A DNA stretch of 32,216 nt from Gemmataceae bacterium (GCA_009691845.1 SIAJ01000066.1:1-32216), one strand, 5' to 3'; positions 7,577 through 17,400 are shown, counted from the first letter of the stretch. Notes: a model not told the origin generated them from the letters alone. Numbers and translations: made by a program.

Positions 7577-9415
7577 TTATTTCATCTGGTGAACCTTCAA
7601 ATTGAATATCGCATAACGCTTGTCGCCGTTGCGGGCTTCCATTCGATGCGGAAGCAGCTTGCCGCCCACGTCCTTGAAGTCCGCGAAGTACAGTTCGCAC
7701 GGGTCCGACTGTCGATCGACGTACACTTCGCCCGCGATCAGTGTTCCTTCCGGAAACGGGGCTGCCCCCTTCAACTGCGGGTTCAGATCGCTGCGGTAGA
7801 AGTACCACTTGGATTCGACTGAGGCGTGCTCGAAGCGAATGACCTCGCACATCAGGCGAATGTCTTCCAGCTTCTTGGGCTTCAACCCGTCGAGCGGCAT
7901 GATGTAAACCGGTTCCATGCCCGCGTGGGAACACTTTTCGCCTTCCGCTCCCTTGGCACCCAGGGTGAGCAATCGACGATATTGATACAGGGCCATCATC
8001 AGGCCGCCCGTATACGGTGGCTCGGTGAGGTCGGCCACGGTCAGCCCGTCCTTGAGCGGCTCGAGTTTGTAGTCGGTCAGGCCGAGTTGCAGCGAGGTCT
8101 GCGTCTTGGTCGACTTTGGATCCGTTGGGTCCTTGATCTCTTCGATCTTGGCCAGGAAGTCCCCGCCTCGCCCTTCGCGATCGTAGGTGCCGGTCCAAAC
8201 CCAGTCGCCGACCAGGTTGGAGTAATCGGCCAGCCGCTTCTGCGTCTCCAGCACGCGGTCGCGGGCCAGGCGATTGTAGTAGTAGTTGGCAAAGCCTTTC
8301 TTTTCTTCGAAGTACTTCATCCCTTCGCCGAACCCCTTCGTCTTGGGTGCAGCCGGTTGGCCGCCTGGCCCAGCCGGATTTTTCATCACCGGTGGCGAGT
8401 AGCTCATCAGGCGAACCAGTGTTTCCTTCTTGTCGTTCACGCGCTTGTAGGTGAGCGGCAGACGCCATTCCTTCGGATAGATGCCGAGGGCCGACTTGTA
8501 CTGGTTCAGGTTGCGAATGTCGCGGCCGGCGAAGCTCAGCAGCTCGTCCCCTTCAGACAGGCCGCGGCGGAAAGCGTCCGAGTCTTCCAGCACCTGATTG
8601 ACCATCAGGCGGGCCAGGTCGCTATCCTCGCTGATCTGAGTATTTACGGTGGCCCCGAGCGTCGCATGATCGCAGAAGATACCAGCCCGCATGTGCATCA
8701 GAAAGTTCTTGGCCGTGTTGATCGGCAGCCCGTAGCCAATGCCCGTGTTGAAGGCCCCACGCTTGCCCGGAGCACCACCATACACGAGACCGATCACTTG
8801 GCCCTTCATGTTGAAGATTGGCCCGCCTGAGTTGCCCTGGTTGGCGGTCGTGTCGTACTGGATGGCGTCGGTGTGTTCCGCGAAGCCGAAGTCCGAGTAA
8901 CGGCCCGTGCCGCTGACGAGGCCGAAGGACACGGAAGGCGTGAAGTCCGTCGAGAGCAACTGAGCGTTGCCCATGATCATGGTCCAGTGGCCTGCTTGCA
9001 GAGTGCCGCTGTCGCCGAGTTCGTTGAATGGGAACTTTTCGCCAGGCGTCTTCGGGAAGAGTTTGATGAGGGCCACATCCCCCGTGCGGTCGCAGCCGAC
9101 CGTGACCGCGTCGTACAGCGTGCCATTCGGCAGGCCGACGGCGAAGGTGGGCCGCACGCCGGTCATCGCCTCGGCGGCGACAACGTGGTAGTTGGTGAGG
9201 CAGTATCCCTCGGCGTCGATGATGACCCCAGAGCCGCCGCCGGCAATTCGGCCACGCGGATCGCCGGAGAAGTCCTTCATGAAGATCGAGGCGACGGCAG
9301 GCCGAACCTTCTGGACCAGCTTGACGCGATCGAGTTCGCCATCCTTCACCGGATCGGCCGCGAACACGGGCAGGCCCAACATCATCGCGGAACAGATCAA
9401 TAGATGCTTGCGCAT
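7577..9415 (-). CDS. HtrA-like (S1C) serine protease with PDZ and C-terminal extension
   Basis: A 612-aa exported protein (signal peptide 1-19, LPVFA). The trypsin-like domain (~30-265) keeps the full HtrA triad: H77 in CLTNYHVV, D113 in TGDVALIKL and S196 in NQGNSGGPI. A PDZ-like region follows (~265-335, DAFRRGLSEGDELLSFAGRDI). The C-terminal ~260 residues are a separate domain rich in beta-strands (ESKWYFYRSDLNP, CELYFADFKDVGGKLLPHRMEARNGDKRYA) that resembles LolA/MucB-type lipid- or lipoprotein-binding folds; that match is tentative. It is the only member of the adjacent trio expected to cut proteins, probably in envelope protein quality control. The ribosome site is weak. Confidence 0.85.
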   Translation of the reverse strand: MRKHLLICSAMMLGLPVFAADPVKDGELDRVKLVQKVRPAVASIFMKDFSGDPRGRIAGGGSGVIIDAEGYCLTNYHVVAAEAMTGVRPTFAVGLPNGTLYDAVTVGCDRTGDVALIKLFPKTPGEKFPFNELGDSGTLQAGHWTMIMGNAQLLSTDFTPSVSFGLVSGTGRYSDFGFAEHTDAIQYDTTANQGNSGGPIFNMKGQVIGLVYGGAPGKRGAFNTGIGYGLPINTAKNFLMHMRAGIFCDHATLGATVNTQISEDSDLARLMVNQVLEDSDAFRRGLSEGDELLSFAGRDIRNLNQYKSALGIYPKEWRLPLTYKRVNDKKETLVRLMSYSPPVMKNPAGPGGQPAAPKTKGFGEGMKYFEEKKGFANYYYNRLARDRVLETQKRLADYSNLVGDWVWTGTYDREGRGGDFLAKIEEIKDPTDPKSTKTQTSLQLGLTDYKLEPLKDGLTVADLTEPPYTGGLMMALYQYRRLLTLGAKGAEGEKCSHAGMEPVYIMPLDGLKPKKLEDIRLMCEVIRFEHASVESKWYFYRSDLNPQLKGAAPFPEGTLIAGEVYVDRQSDPCELYFADFKDVGGKLLPHRMEARNGDKRYAIFNLKVHQMK

Positions 9416-9445
9416 GGTTTGGTCTCGGTCGGTCGGTCATGTTCC

Positions 9446-9468
9446 CCCTTCCCTAAAAGGGAAGAGGG
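9446..9468. repeat. Short hairpin in the gap before the protease gene
   Basis: CTTCCC (9448-9453) pairs with GGGAAG (9459-9464) around TAAAA, and the stem can extend past a bulged A. A single palindrome only, in a 61-bp gap. Confidence 0.5.
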
Positions 9469-9476
9469 AGAAAGAA

Positions 9477-10724
9477 TCACTTTAGTACTCGAGCATTCGC
9501 CAATGAAACCTGGTTCCCCAAATCCGTCAGCGTGCCATCCGATTCGATGGTGATCTTCAGGCGATCCACGTTCTGCACGCCCAAATTCAGATCGAGCGGT
9601 TTTTCGCCGCGCTTCACTGTCCCCTTGAAGAGCACCTGCGTGCCGTCGTCGACCGTGATCTTCACCTGGCTGGGGGCCGCGTTGTCCGGGTCGTTATCCA
9701 CGCCTGCCAGGGCCCGGAACGACTTGTACTGTCCCTTCAGTTCGTAGCTGATGACAGTCTTGGCTTTGAGCGTAAGCCCCTTCGGATACATCTCGGTTCG
9801 TCCGGTCGCGGGGTCGAGCACCAGGCGAATCGGCCGCTTGTCCAGGTTCGTGTCTTTCTGATAGTGCTCCGGGTCGGTGCCCGTTTCTTCGAGGGCGACC
9901 GGTTCCAAATCCGAGAGATACTTGATCGCCCCGGCCGCGAAATCGAACTTCGACACCTGGGCATCCGTGAGGTCGATCTTCACGTTGGTCACGGTCGTGA
10001 TCGCGTAGCCCTTCTCGGTCCGCGTAACGGCCTGGGCGACCAACTCGTTGCCATCCAGGTCGATGATCTTGCAGATTGCCGGCGAGGCGGCACCCGGCCT
10101 CTGTGCCAGGATCATGCCCGCGACCCGGCTCAACAGGATCGATTGTGCTTCCTCCGCCCCCTTGCCTTCGAAGGTGAACTTCACGCTCTTGGCGGCCTCG
10201 TCCGCGTCGCCAAAGGTTCCGGGAACGCCGTCAAGTTGGTCGACGTCCTTGCCCGCGTCGTTTTTCGCCTGGCGCTTGGTCACCCAAATATCGAAACGGC
10301 TCTTGCTCCGCATCAGTCCCCGGAAATCCTGATCAAGCTTCAAGTCCCCGGCCTCGCGGTGGATGGAAAACACGACGCCACGCAACGGCACCGTCAGCGT
10401 CCGCGGACTCGCCCCGATGAGTTTCAACTCGACGTTCTTATCCTTTAAGACGATTTCACTGCAACGGAATGACGAGCCATCCACAAATTCCACGGCCGTG
10501 TGCTTTTTGTTCGCATCGAGCTGGATGGGCGGCTTACCGACAGTAACGGAATGCAACGCGGTGACGAGGAACTTCTCTTCGCTCGCTCCGGCCTTGAATG
10601 TCAGATCGCTGCCGACGATCGAGACGATGTCCCCCGTGAGCTTGCGGCCATCGAGAGTTTGCAGTTCGGCAGCATTCGCGATGGGGGCAAGTACGATAGC
10701 GGCCAGAAGAATGCGGAGACTCAT
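9477..10724 (-). CDS. Exported NPCBM-domain protein
   Basis: A 415-aa protein when started at the ATG at 10724, which puts the signal peptide (MSLRILLAAIVLAPIANA) at the N-terminus. A further in-frame start at 10754 would add ten unlikely residues. Residues ~20-60 (LQTLDGRKLTGDIVSIVGSDLTFK) form a short beta module common in planctomycete exported proteins. The C-terminal ~135 residues have the features of an NPCBM/NEW2 galactose-binding-like domain: KGLTLKAKTVISYELKG, FRALAGVDND, VLFKGTVKRGEKPLDLNLGVQNVDRLKITIESDG. NPCBM domains are usually carbohydrate-binding modules. No catalytic domain is visible, so it is probably a surface-binding protein. It precedes the protease trio in the same direction. 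Confidence 0.75.
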   Translation of the reverse strand: MSLRILLAAIVLAPIANAAELQTLDGRKLTGDIVSIVGSDLTFKAGASEEKFLVTALHSVTVGKPPIQLDANKKHTAVEFVDGSSFRCSEIVLKDKNVELKLIGASPRTLTVPLRGVVFSIHREAGDLKLDQDFRGLMRSKSRFDIWVTKRQAKNDAGKDVDQLDGVPGTFGDADEAAKSVKFTFEGKGAEEAQSILLSRVAGMILAQRPGAASPAICKIIDLDGNELVAQAVTRTEKGYAITTVTNVKIDLTDAQVSKFDFAAGAIKYLSDLEPVALEETGTDPEHYQKDTNLDKRPIRLVLDPATGRTEMYPKGLTLKAKTVISYELKGQYKSFRALAGVDNDPDNAAPSQVKITVDDGTQVLFKGTVKRGEKPLDLNLGVQNVDRLKITIESDGTLTDLGNQVSLANARVLK

Positions 10725-10800
10725 GAGGCAGATCCGTGGTGAAGGGTCTGGCATTTAAGATATAAGGCGGGTCTTTAACCTCAACGTAACGTCTTTCCGA

Positions 10801-10905
10801 TGTAGCCTTCTCGCTCCGCGAGAGGGAAGCGAAGGCAGACCGCCAGCATAGGCGTTCTCATATCCCCAGCGTCGTGCTTCCCTCTCGCGGAGCGAGAGGG
10901 CTACA
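10801..10905. repeat. Double-palindrome intergenic element
   Basis: Arms 10801-10830 and 10876-10905 pair over 30 bp with one mismatch. The right arm contains a perfect 9-bp hairpin, CCCTCTCGC-GGA-GCGAGAGGG (10880-10900). The left arm has the matching hairpin with a TCC loop. It sits upstream of the NPCBM gene and downstream of the terminator at 10915-10952, so it is not needed for termination. Confidence 0.85.
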
Positions 10906-10914
10906 TTTTCAAAC

Positions 10915-10952
10915 AAAAAGGGCCGTGGCCGCTGGTAGGTCGGCCACGGCCC
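10915..10952 (-). terminator. Intrinsic terminator of the MoxR-cluster side
   Basis: GGGCCGTGGCCG (10920-10931) and CGGCCACGGCCC (10941-10952) form a perfect 12-bp GC-rich stem with a 9-nt loop. On the - strand the stem is followed directly by TTTTTGTTT (10919-10911). It lies 24 bp past the stop of the 359-aa gene. This is the only clear textbook Rho-independent terminator in the window. Confidence 0.85.
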
Positions 10953-10976
10953 TCGATCTTACTACTTCTGCAAACC

Positions 10977-12056
10977 TTACTTGCTGGTGTTCGAGAGCGA
11001 CTTGAAGAAGTCCTCGATCACGACGCGGTAGCGGGCTGGCAGATCCTTGGTGATTTCCATGATGGCCTTGGCTCGTTCCTTATCGGGCATGGTGCCCCAG
11101 TTGTCGGCCAGGGTCTTCAGCTTCTTGTCGTCCACGGTGCCTTTGCCGTCGCCGCCGAGGATACCGCTATCCGGGGCCGGGCTGCTGGGCTTGATGGTGC
11201 CTGCACCGATTTGGCTACCGGCACCGCCGCCTGGGCAGCAACCGCCGTTGCACTGTCCGCCACCCTTGGCTTGGTTTTCCTTCTCCTTGATGAGTTCATC
11301 GAGACGGAAGACGATCTTCTTCTGAATGTCTTGCGTGATCTTCCCACCACGAGCCTGAACCAAGCGACGTTCGCTGTTGTCCATGAGCCTCTTGATGTTG
11401 GCCAGATCCTTCTCGTCCCGCTTCCAGTTGCTCATGTCCAGGAACATGATCGTGGCGAGCATCTTGTAGCGGTCCGGTGCGTCGGTCACGTCGTCGATCA
11501 GGCGGACGATCGAACGAAGAGCGTCGTCCTTCTTGATGAGGGCGTGCTCGGCAACGGCACGGTGGAACAGGTAGGAGGAGGGGTCAACCGTCTCTTCGGC
11601 CTTGATGGTCGCGAGAGCAGCCAACGATTCTTCGTATACCCGGCCATTGGTTAACCCACGGGCAAAGCCGAGGGTCAGGTTGGCGCGGAAGAAGGTATCT
11701 TGCTTGGCATCGGTCAGGATGGCCGGCACTTCCTTGGGTGCATCGACCGGGGCATTCTTGGCAAGAGCCAAAATTGCCTTGGCGTCGGCATTGCCCAGTT
11801 CCAGGGTGGCCAGGGTACGGTCGAGGACCGTCGCCTCCTGGTTGGCCCAGATCTTGTCGAAGGCAACCTGGTCGAGCTTGCCGGCTTTCTTGAGCCAAGC
11901 CTCGGCCTGAACCTTGGCGACTTCAGGAGCAACGGCCCGAAGCGTACCAAAGGTGAATTCGGTCTTGGTTTTGGTTTCTGCAGCCGACGCGGGCAATGTC
12001 ACGGCGAGCCCGAGCCCGGCAGCAACAACGGCCGACAGCACTTTTCGAATGGTCAC
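10977..12056 (-). CDS. Exported helical protein with a Cys cluster, planctomycete-type
   Basis: A 359-aa protein when started at GTG 12056, chosen because AGGAGG lies eight bases upstream (12065-12070) and the signal peptide (VLSAVVAAGLGLAVTLPASA) then sits correctly. Most of the mature part is predicted helical and repeat-like (TLATLELGNADAKAILALAK, SLAALATIKAEE), as in HEAT- or TPR-like scaffolds. A Gly-rich linker carries Cys 269, 273 and 274 (CNGGCC). The C-terminus WGTMPDKERAKAIMEITKDL with YRVVIEDFFKSL resembles a short module I associate with planctomycete MoxR-linked genes. No enzyme motif is seen. As the last gene of the MoxR-side run before a strong terminator, it may be a partner of the membrane proteins upstream. 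Confidence 0.6.
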   Translation of the reverse strand: MTIRKVLSAVVAAGLGLAVTLPASAAETKTKTEFTFGTLRAVAPEVAKVQAEAWLKKAGKLDQVAFDKIWANQEATVLDRTLATLELGNADAKAILALAKNAPVDAPKEVPAILTDAKQDTFFRANLTLGFARGLTNGRVYEESLAALATIKAEETVDPSSYLFHRAVAEHALIKKDDALRSIVRLIDDVTDAPDRYKMLATIMFLDMSNWKRDEKDLANIKRLMDNSERRLVQARGGKITQDIQKKIVFRLDELIKEKENQAKGGGQCNGGCCPGGGAGSQIGAGTIKPSSPAPDSGILGGDGKGTVDDKKLKTLADNWGTMPDKERAKAIMEITKDLPARYRVVIEDFFKSLSNTSK

Positions 12057-12064
12057 GGCACTTA

Positions 12065-12070
12065 CCTCCT
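12065..12070 (-). promoter_or_regulatory. Strong ribosome binding site deciding a GTG start
   Basis: A perfect AGGAGG on the - strand lies eight bases before GTG at 12056. It makes that codon the likely start instead of the in-frame ATG at 12092. Confidence 0.75.
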
Positions 12071-12130
12071 GACATAAGCCCGAAATGGGCAACTCGTTTA
12101 TGGTTACATACCACCAACAATACCCGAACG

Positions 12131-12243
12131 AAAGTAAAAAGTAAAAAGCTAAAAGTTCGAAGTCTCAACATTCTCATTTTTCCTTAATCTCTTGCCCGGC
12201 CTGACTTCCGTCCTTTTCGCTTCGCATTTTTGACTTTTACTTC
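12131..12243. repeat. Heptad array forming an imperfect inverted repeat
   Basis: Five 7-bp units run from 12131 to 12165: AAAGTAA, AAAGTAA, AAAGCTA, AAAGTTC and GAAGTCT. A pyrimidine-rich counterpart (TTTTGACTTTTACTT and flanking CTTCG-rich sequence, ~12213-12243) can pair imperfectly with it. It fills the gap between two co-directional genes. Confidence 0.65.
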
Positions 12244-12248
12244 CTGCC

Positions 12249-14237
12249 CTACTGGTTTTTCTTGGTCACGATGTTATTTACCATCGTCTCAATCCGTTCC
12301 TGACGATCACCGAGGTCCTTCAATTCTTTCTTGATTTGCTTATCATCGGACTGCTCGGCCATCGGGCTCTTATCTCCATATCGTTTGGTTCGGCCGTTTA
12401 CTTGCTTTTGCAATTCGCGGATCATCTTGAGTTCCGCGATCTCGTCGAGCAGTTTTTGCATCTGCGGCTGATCGCTTGGCGGGCCGGGCGGAGGCGGCGG
12501 AGGCGACTTGCCGAGTTCCTGCTGGGCCTTCTTCAGGGCGTCTTTCATGTGCGTTAAGGAATCGATGATGTCCTGCTCGATCCCCTGGGTGTCTTCACCC
12601 ACGTTAGCGTCGTGCAGGCGTTCCTTGACGCGGAACATGTCTTTGCGAACTTCTTCGAAGACGGCCGGGAAAGCGACGGCCGAGCCTTCGCTCTGCAACA
12701 GCTGGATGGCCTTGTCCGCTTCAGACATAATCTCGGCTTCGCGGTCTTCCTGCTTCTGAGCGTTCTGAAAATCGGCCGGCTGAGCCTTCTTCTCCGGGTG
12801 CTTCTCGACCTGAGCGTGGATCGCTTTGGTCTGGCCCATCACCTCGATCTGCATGGCCAGCATCTTGCTGACGCGGGCTTCCAGGTTGGCCAGGATGCGT
12901 TCGAGTTCCTGCTCGCGCAGTTGCTTGAGACGCTTTTCGAGTTCCTCGCGGGCCTTCTTCAGTTCCTCGTCCGCTTTGGCCAGATCGTCGCCAGCATCCT
13001 TCCGTTTGTTCTGCTCGAGGTTCGCGGCAGCGTTCTCTTCATCCTGAACGGACTTCTTCACGCTCTCGGCACCTGGTGCCTTCGGACCTGGAGGAGGAGG
13101 CGGGCTGGGGCTTCCCGGCGACGGGCTGCCCGGCTTCGGGCTGCCGCTTGGCGAACCTTCGCTCGGAGAACCTTCGCTCTTGCTGGAGGCTTGCTGATCC
13201 TTCGGTGCCATCGGCTTGGAAGCCGAGCCCTTGTCTTCAGCTTTGTTGTCTTCCTTGTTCCGCTGCTCGGCTGGCTTTTTGGCTTGATCCTTCATCGGGT
13301 CCTTCGGCGGATCCTTCGGATCGCCACCGCCCATTGGCTTGCCGGCAGAGGCCCCTTCCATCGGCGGGCCACTCTTGCCTGGCTTCGGCTCGGAAGGCGG
13401 GCCACCCTTACTCGGCTTGCTCTCGGAGCCATCGCCCTTCATCGGGTCGTTCTTGTCGCCACCCTTGCGTTCATCGGCCTTGGGATCCTTGGTGTCTTCC
13501 TTATTATTGCCTTGATCGTCGCCTGGCTTGCTCGGCTTGGCGCCAGCCTTGGGATCGCCTTCTTTCGGATTGCCACCTGGCTTCGGTGCACCCATCTTGT
13601 TGGCCAAATCGCCGACTTTTTCTGCCAGCTTGGCCTGATCCTTGGCCAGCTGCTTGGGATCGCCCTTGCCGGATTCCGCACGTGATTGATTGATATTCGT
13701 GGCCCGAATGAGGCTATTCAAATCTGCGAGAAGCTTCTCCAGGAATTCCTTCTCGGCCTTGATGCGTGCCAGTTCATCATCGCTTTGCAGAATATCCAAG
13801 ATCTGCTTGAGCAGCTTGACCAGTTCGTCGTTTTGATTCTTGGCATCGTTGATGTCCGCGAGCTTGATGTTATCGCTCTTGGTCAGCGTGCGGAGCAGAG
13901 TGGTGAACTTGTTGTCCACGCCTTCCTTGTCGGCCAGTTCGATGGCTTTGAGGAGGGCCTTGGCTTTGTCCTTATCCTCGATCCGCTCGCTCTTGTTGAG
14001 CTTCTGGGCAAGGGCCAGGAGGTTGGTGGTAAAGGACTTGTATTGCTTTTCGAGGTTTTGCTGCCGGGCGATCAACTCCTTGACGTTGACGTCCGTTGCA
14101 GGAGTCACAGCCGGAGTGGCTGGCGGCTTGGGTGCGGCCGGGGCCTGGGCGTAGACATTAATGCCTGCGGCCATGGCAAACATCGTGAAGATCGCGATGG
14201 CCGTGCCAGCCCATTTGTGGGAAAGGCGAGAGATCAT
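12249..14237 (-). CDS. Exported coiled-coil/low-complexity protein of the MoxR cluster
   Basis: A 662-aa protein with a signal peptide or N-terminal anchor (residues ~10-31, AIAIFTMFAMAAGINVYA). AGGAGG at 14246-14251, eight bases before the ATG, supports the start. Residues ~50-210 are charged and helical (KELIARQQNLEKQYKSF). Residues ~210-400 are an extremely Gly/Pro/Ser/Lys/Asp-rich disordered stretch (PKPGGNPKEGDPKAG, GDQGNNKEDTKD). Residues ~400-480 form a strong coiled coil (ADEELKKAREELEKRLKQL), and more helices follow. There is no enzyme motif. It lies directly downstream of the DUF4175-like gene. Similar proteins accompany DUF4175-type genes in planctomycetes, so a structural partner role is likely but unproven. 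Confidence 0.6.
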   Translation of the reverse strand: MISRLSHKWAGTAIAIFTMFAMAAGINVYAQAPAAPKPPATPAVTPATDVNVKELIARQQNLEKQYKSFTTNLLALAQKLNKSERIEDKDKAKALLKAIELADKEGVDNKFTTLLRTLTKSDNIKLADINDAKNQNDELVKLLKQILDILQSDDELARIKAEKEFLEKLLADLNSLIRATNINQSRAESGKGDPKQLAKDQAKLAEKVGDLANKMGAPKPGGNPKEGDPKAGAKPSKPGDDQGNNKEDTKDPKADERKGGDKNDPMKGDGSESKPSKGGPPSEPKPGKSGPPMEGASAGKPMGGGDPKDPPKDPMKDQAKKPAEQRNKEDNKAEDKGSASKPMAPKDQQASSKSEGSPSEGSPSGSPKPGSPSPGSPSPPPPPGPKAPGAESVKKSVQDEENAAANLEQNKRKDAGDDLAKADEELKKAREELEKRLKQLREQELERILANLEARVSKMLAMQIEVMGQTKAIHAQVEKHPEKKAQPADFQNAQKQEDREAEIMSEADKAIQLLQSEGSAVAFPAVFEEVRKDMFRVKERLHDANVGEDTQGIEQDIIDSLTHMKDALKKAQQELGKSPPPPPPGPPSDQPQMQKLLDEIAELKMIRELQKQVNGRTKRYGDKSPMAEQSDDKQIKKELKDLGDRQERIETMVNNIVTKKNQ

Positions 14238-14245
14238 GGAGCCAA

Positions 14246-14251
14246 CCTCCT
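14246..14251 (-). promoter_or_regulatory. Strong ribosome binding site
   Basis: AGGAGG on the - strand, eight bases before the ATG at 14237. Most genes of this run instead carry only AGAGAG-like sites. Confidence 0.7.
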
Positions 14252-14415
14252 CAACCAGGTAAACGGGGATTTCGAACCCCCGACGTTTCTACTCGGCAAG
14301 CAGGATGGTCACGGATTGGCCATCCTCAACAATAAGACGATTCACACACCCGCCATCAACATAATAGCCGATTTCTTCTCAATGCCGTTACACATCCTCA
14401 TAGAAGCCACTTCTG

Positions 14416-14478
14416 ACGAGCCTCCGGCGTAAGCCGGGGGAGTAGCGACTAACTCCCCTGCTTACGCCGGAGGCTCGC
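14416..14478. repeat. Double-palindrome intergenic element with GTAA loops
   Basis: Arms 14416-14443 and 14452-14478 pair over about 27 bp with one indel around an 8-nt loop. The left arm contains a hairpin, CCGGC-GTAA-GCCGG (14424-14437), that extends to 8 bp with a wobble. The loop is the same as in the element at 4034-4098. It lies in the 260-bp gap between two co-directional genes. Confidence 0.8.
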
Positions 14479-14497
14479 CAAGGCTCGACATAAACCA

Positions 14498-17400
14498 TTA
14501 CTTCACAATCACTTTCACATCCCGGGCCGGACCAACATCGGGCGCTACCCGTACCCAGAACATGCCCTTGGCGAAGCCAGCTGTAATCTCCAGCACGAAT
14601 TCTTTGTCCTCTTCGCCAAGTTTGATCGACGGAACGGTTTTGAAGTCACTGCCCGGCGAGGGCTCGAATTTCAGTGTAAACGTGCCGTTGTAGGCAGGGC
14701 CGATAACGATTGGCACGCGCACGGTCACTTTTTGGCCGGCAGTTACCGTCACCGCAGCGGGCGGTGGCACAATCGAAACCCAACCGAGTTCCTCGGCCCG
14801 GACACGCTTGAGTTTGTCGATCTCGGCGGAGACGAGCAATTCATCGCGGATCAATCCCTCAACCTGCGAAATAATTTTCTTGAGATCCAGACCCTGGCCA
14901 ATGCCGGCACGAATATCGCGAAGTTTGTTTAACAAAACCGTCACTCGCGATTGGGCCGTGAAGGCCATCTCGGCCGACGGCTGGCGGGTCGCGTTCAACT
15001 CGCCATGCAGCTTGCCGTAGGCCTCTTCGGATTGCGGGAAGTCGTTCGTCAACACGTCGCGTAGCTTGCTGACGATCTTCTCTTCCATCTGCGTGATCAA
15101 GTGATCCGGCAGTCGGTTTACACGGAATTCCTGGAGAATCCGCGTGTAGTCCGTGAACACCTCGGCACTCACATCCTTCGACTTGCTGAGTTGCTCGTTG
15201 ACTTCGTTGGCTCGCGTTTGTTCGGGGACATACGATTCTGGAGTGGTCAAACTCGCGAAGCGGGCGACCATCGAACGCAACTTGTTGTCCACCTCTGTGA
15301 GCCGGCGAATCGCATCTTCCAGCTTGTCGGCCAGGCCGGCTTCTTCGCGGGCGATCTCGGTTAGCAACTCGCCGTCCGAGACCAGCTTGAAGGCCAGCGT
15401 CTCTTTGTTTTGGCCGATGCCGGGCTTGTCGGCCTCCACGTTCGTATCGATGGCCGTGACGTTGAGTGTCAGGAAGTACGTCCGTTGGGCCTCGTTATCG
15501 CTCGTCCGTCGCAGGCCTGCCGCCACCTTCTTCAGGTCGAAGCCTTGTTCCTCGCGGACCGCGTCGGGCGGATAGCTGACGAGGTTGATCACCGTCACTT
15601 CCGCGCCACTCGGCCTGGGACCATCGAGTTTCTTCTGGATACTTTCAAGTGCTAATGGGCGGGCTTTGAATTCCTCCAGGAACTTGGCGACCGGCACGCG
15701 ATCGTCGATCGTGGCCAGGTTTGGCCGCACGCGTGGCAGATTTTCGGCCAACGCGACCAGGCGATAGAGCGGGTCGCCGATGGTCGGGAACACTGGCACG
15801 TTGTTGAAGAACCACATCGCGTACTCGGCCCGCTTGGCGGTCACCGCGAGCGGCTCGATTTCCGAATAACTGAAGACGTACTCAACGCGGTTCAGGCCCT
15901 TATCGTCGCGAATCTTGCTTTCCTTCGTGAATGGTATCAACGCTTGCGGTGTACACAGGTAGGTCGAGCCGACCTTGCGAATCACGTCCACGACCACATC
16001 GACTTCGGGTGGCCGATCTTCATCGACGACGATCTGCACCGAACGCTTGCTGGTCACGTTGTCCGTGTCCTTCAAGTGAATTTCGAATTCGGTTTGCCGA
16101 GTGACCAGCATCTTGTTCGCGGCCATGAACTCAAAGCGGATGCCATGCCCGTCGATGATTGGCAAGTTGATATCCGGCGGATCGGAAACCTCGGCCTCGA
16201 TGCCGGGGAACTTGCCGGGCTTCGGCCGAATGAACGCGGACTGAAGCTTCTTGTCCGACTTTCCATACAGGACAAACTCGGCCCCGAGCGGAATATCGAA
16301 GCGCGACTTATCGCCCGTGAGTGACACGGCCTGTTCGCGGAGGATGTGCTTCAAGCCTTTGAGCTTTCGCGGGTCGGACTGGTACGGCTTGAGTTCATCC
16401 GGCACATCCTTGGCCTCGGCATAGGGGGCTTTGTGATAGAGGTAGGCTGGGTGATATTCGTCGCGTTTCAGTTCCGTCAGCATCGGCGGCGGCACGAGCG
16501 TGATCAGCTTGGTTGGCGTTTCGTAATTCTCGCCTCGGGCGTAGAAGCGGACCGATTCCTTGAGATCGGACAGCGTGCCGGAGAACTCGTTGTTGCCTTC
16601 TTGCCGCAGTTTCATGTCCACATCGGTCTTGGCCCCCTTGTAGAAGAGGGTCACATCGTCAGGAATTTTCAGCTTGCGGATGGTGCGCGACATGCCGACT
16701 TCGCCTGCCTTCTCGTCAAGCCGGGCAAGTGTATCGCGAATGGCTCCCACGTCGCTCGAGAACTTCTCGGACAACATGTGCGTAACATCTTCGTTCTCCA
16801 GGAAGACTTGCTCGACGCGATCGACGGGCCACTTCTCCAGTTCATCGGGCACGGCCATCACATCGCTCGGCAAGGTCGGGGCGGTGAACGGGTGAGCGGA
16901 GCCATACAGGAACGGTCCGTAATCCACGGCGAAACGCGAATCGCGTACGGGCTGCAACGGCAGGGCCGGTGCGGACTGGCCGGTGATCTTTTGCACGTCG
17001 GCCCAGGTCATCGGCCTCCAGCCGACGCGGGCAGAACTATCGGCCACGACCCATTTGTAAGCAGCGATCCGCACGCGAGGTGAAGGAACATCGCGGCCAA
17101 TTCGCATCTCGTCGCCCGGAAAATCCAGGACTTCCAGATAGGCTCGCCGAGGCCAGGGGGTGTTCTGCATCAGCAGGTCGCGTTCGGCCAGGATCGCGGC
17201 AACGTCCGTGAAATCCTGTGCGAACTTCTTCGGCGGCGTCTTGGTAATCGCACAGACCGCGACGCCCGAGAGCAGGAACATGCCAAACGTCAGAAGGAGG
17301 AACACGCCGGCTTGCAGCCAGAGGCGTTTCCAGTTGAACACGGTTTTGACCGGCACCTGGTCGATCTTTTGGCGAACATCGCTGATGGTCTTCTCGATCA

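Noticed and set aside
13080..13600. Repetitive sequence as a possible CRISPR or satellite array
   Set aside because: The repetition comes from Gly/Pro/Ser/Lys codons of the disordered region. There is no fixed repeat-spacer period.
14264..14335. tRNA-like segment on the - strand with a GGTTCGAA motif
   Set aside because: The T-arm-like hairpin has a non-standard loop, and no proper anticodon stem, D-arm or acceptor stem can be drawn around it. It is just leader sequence of the 662-aa gene with small hairpins.
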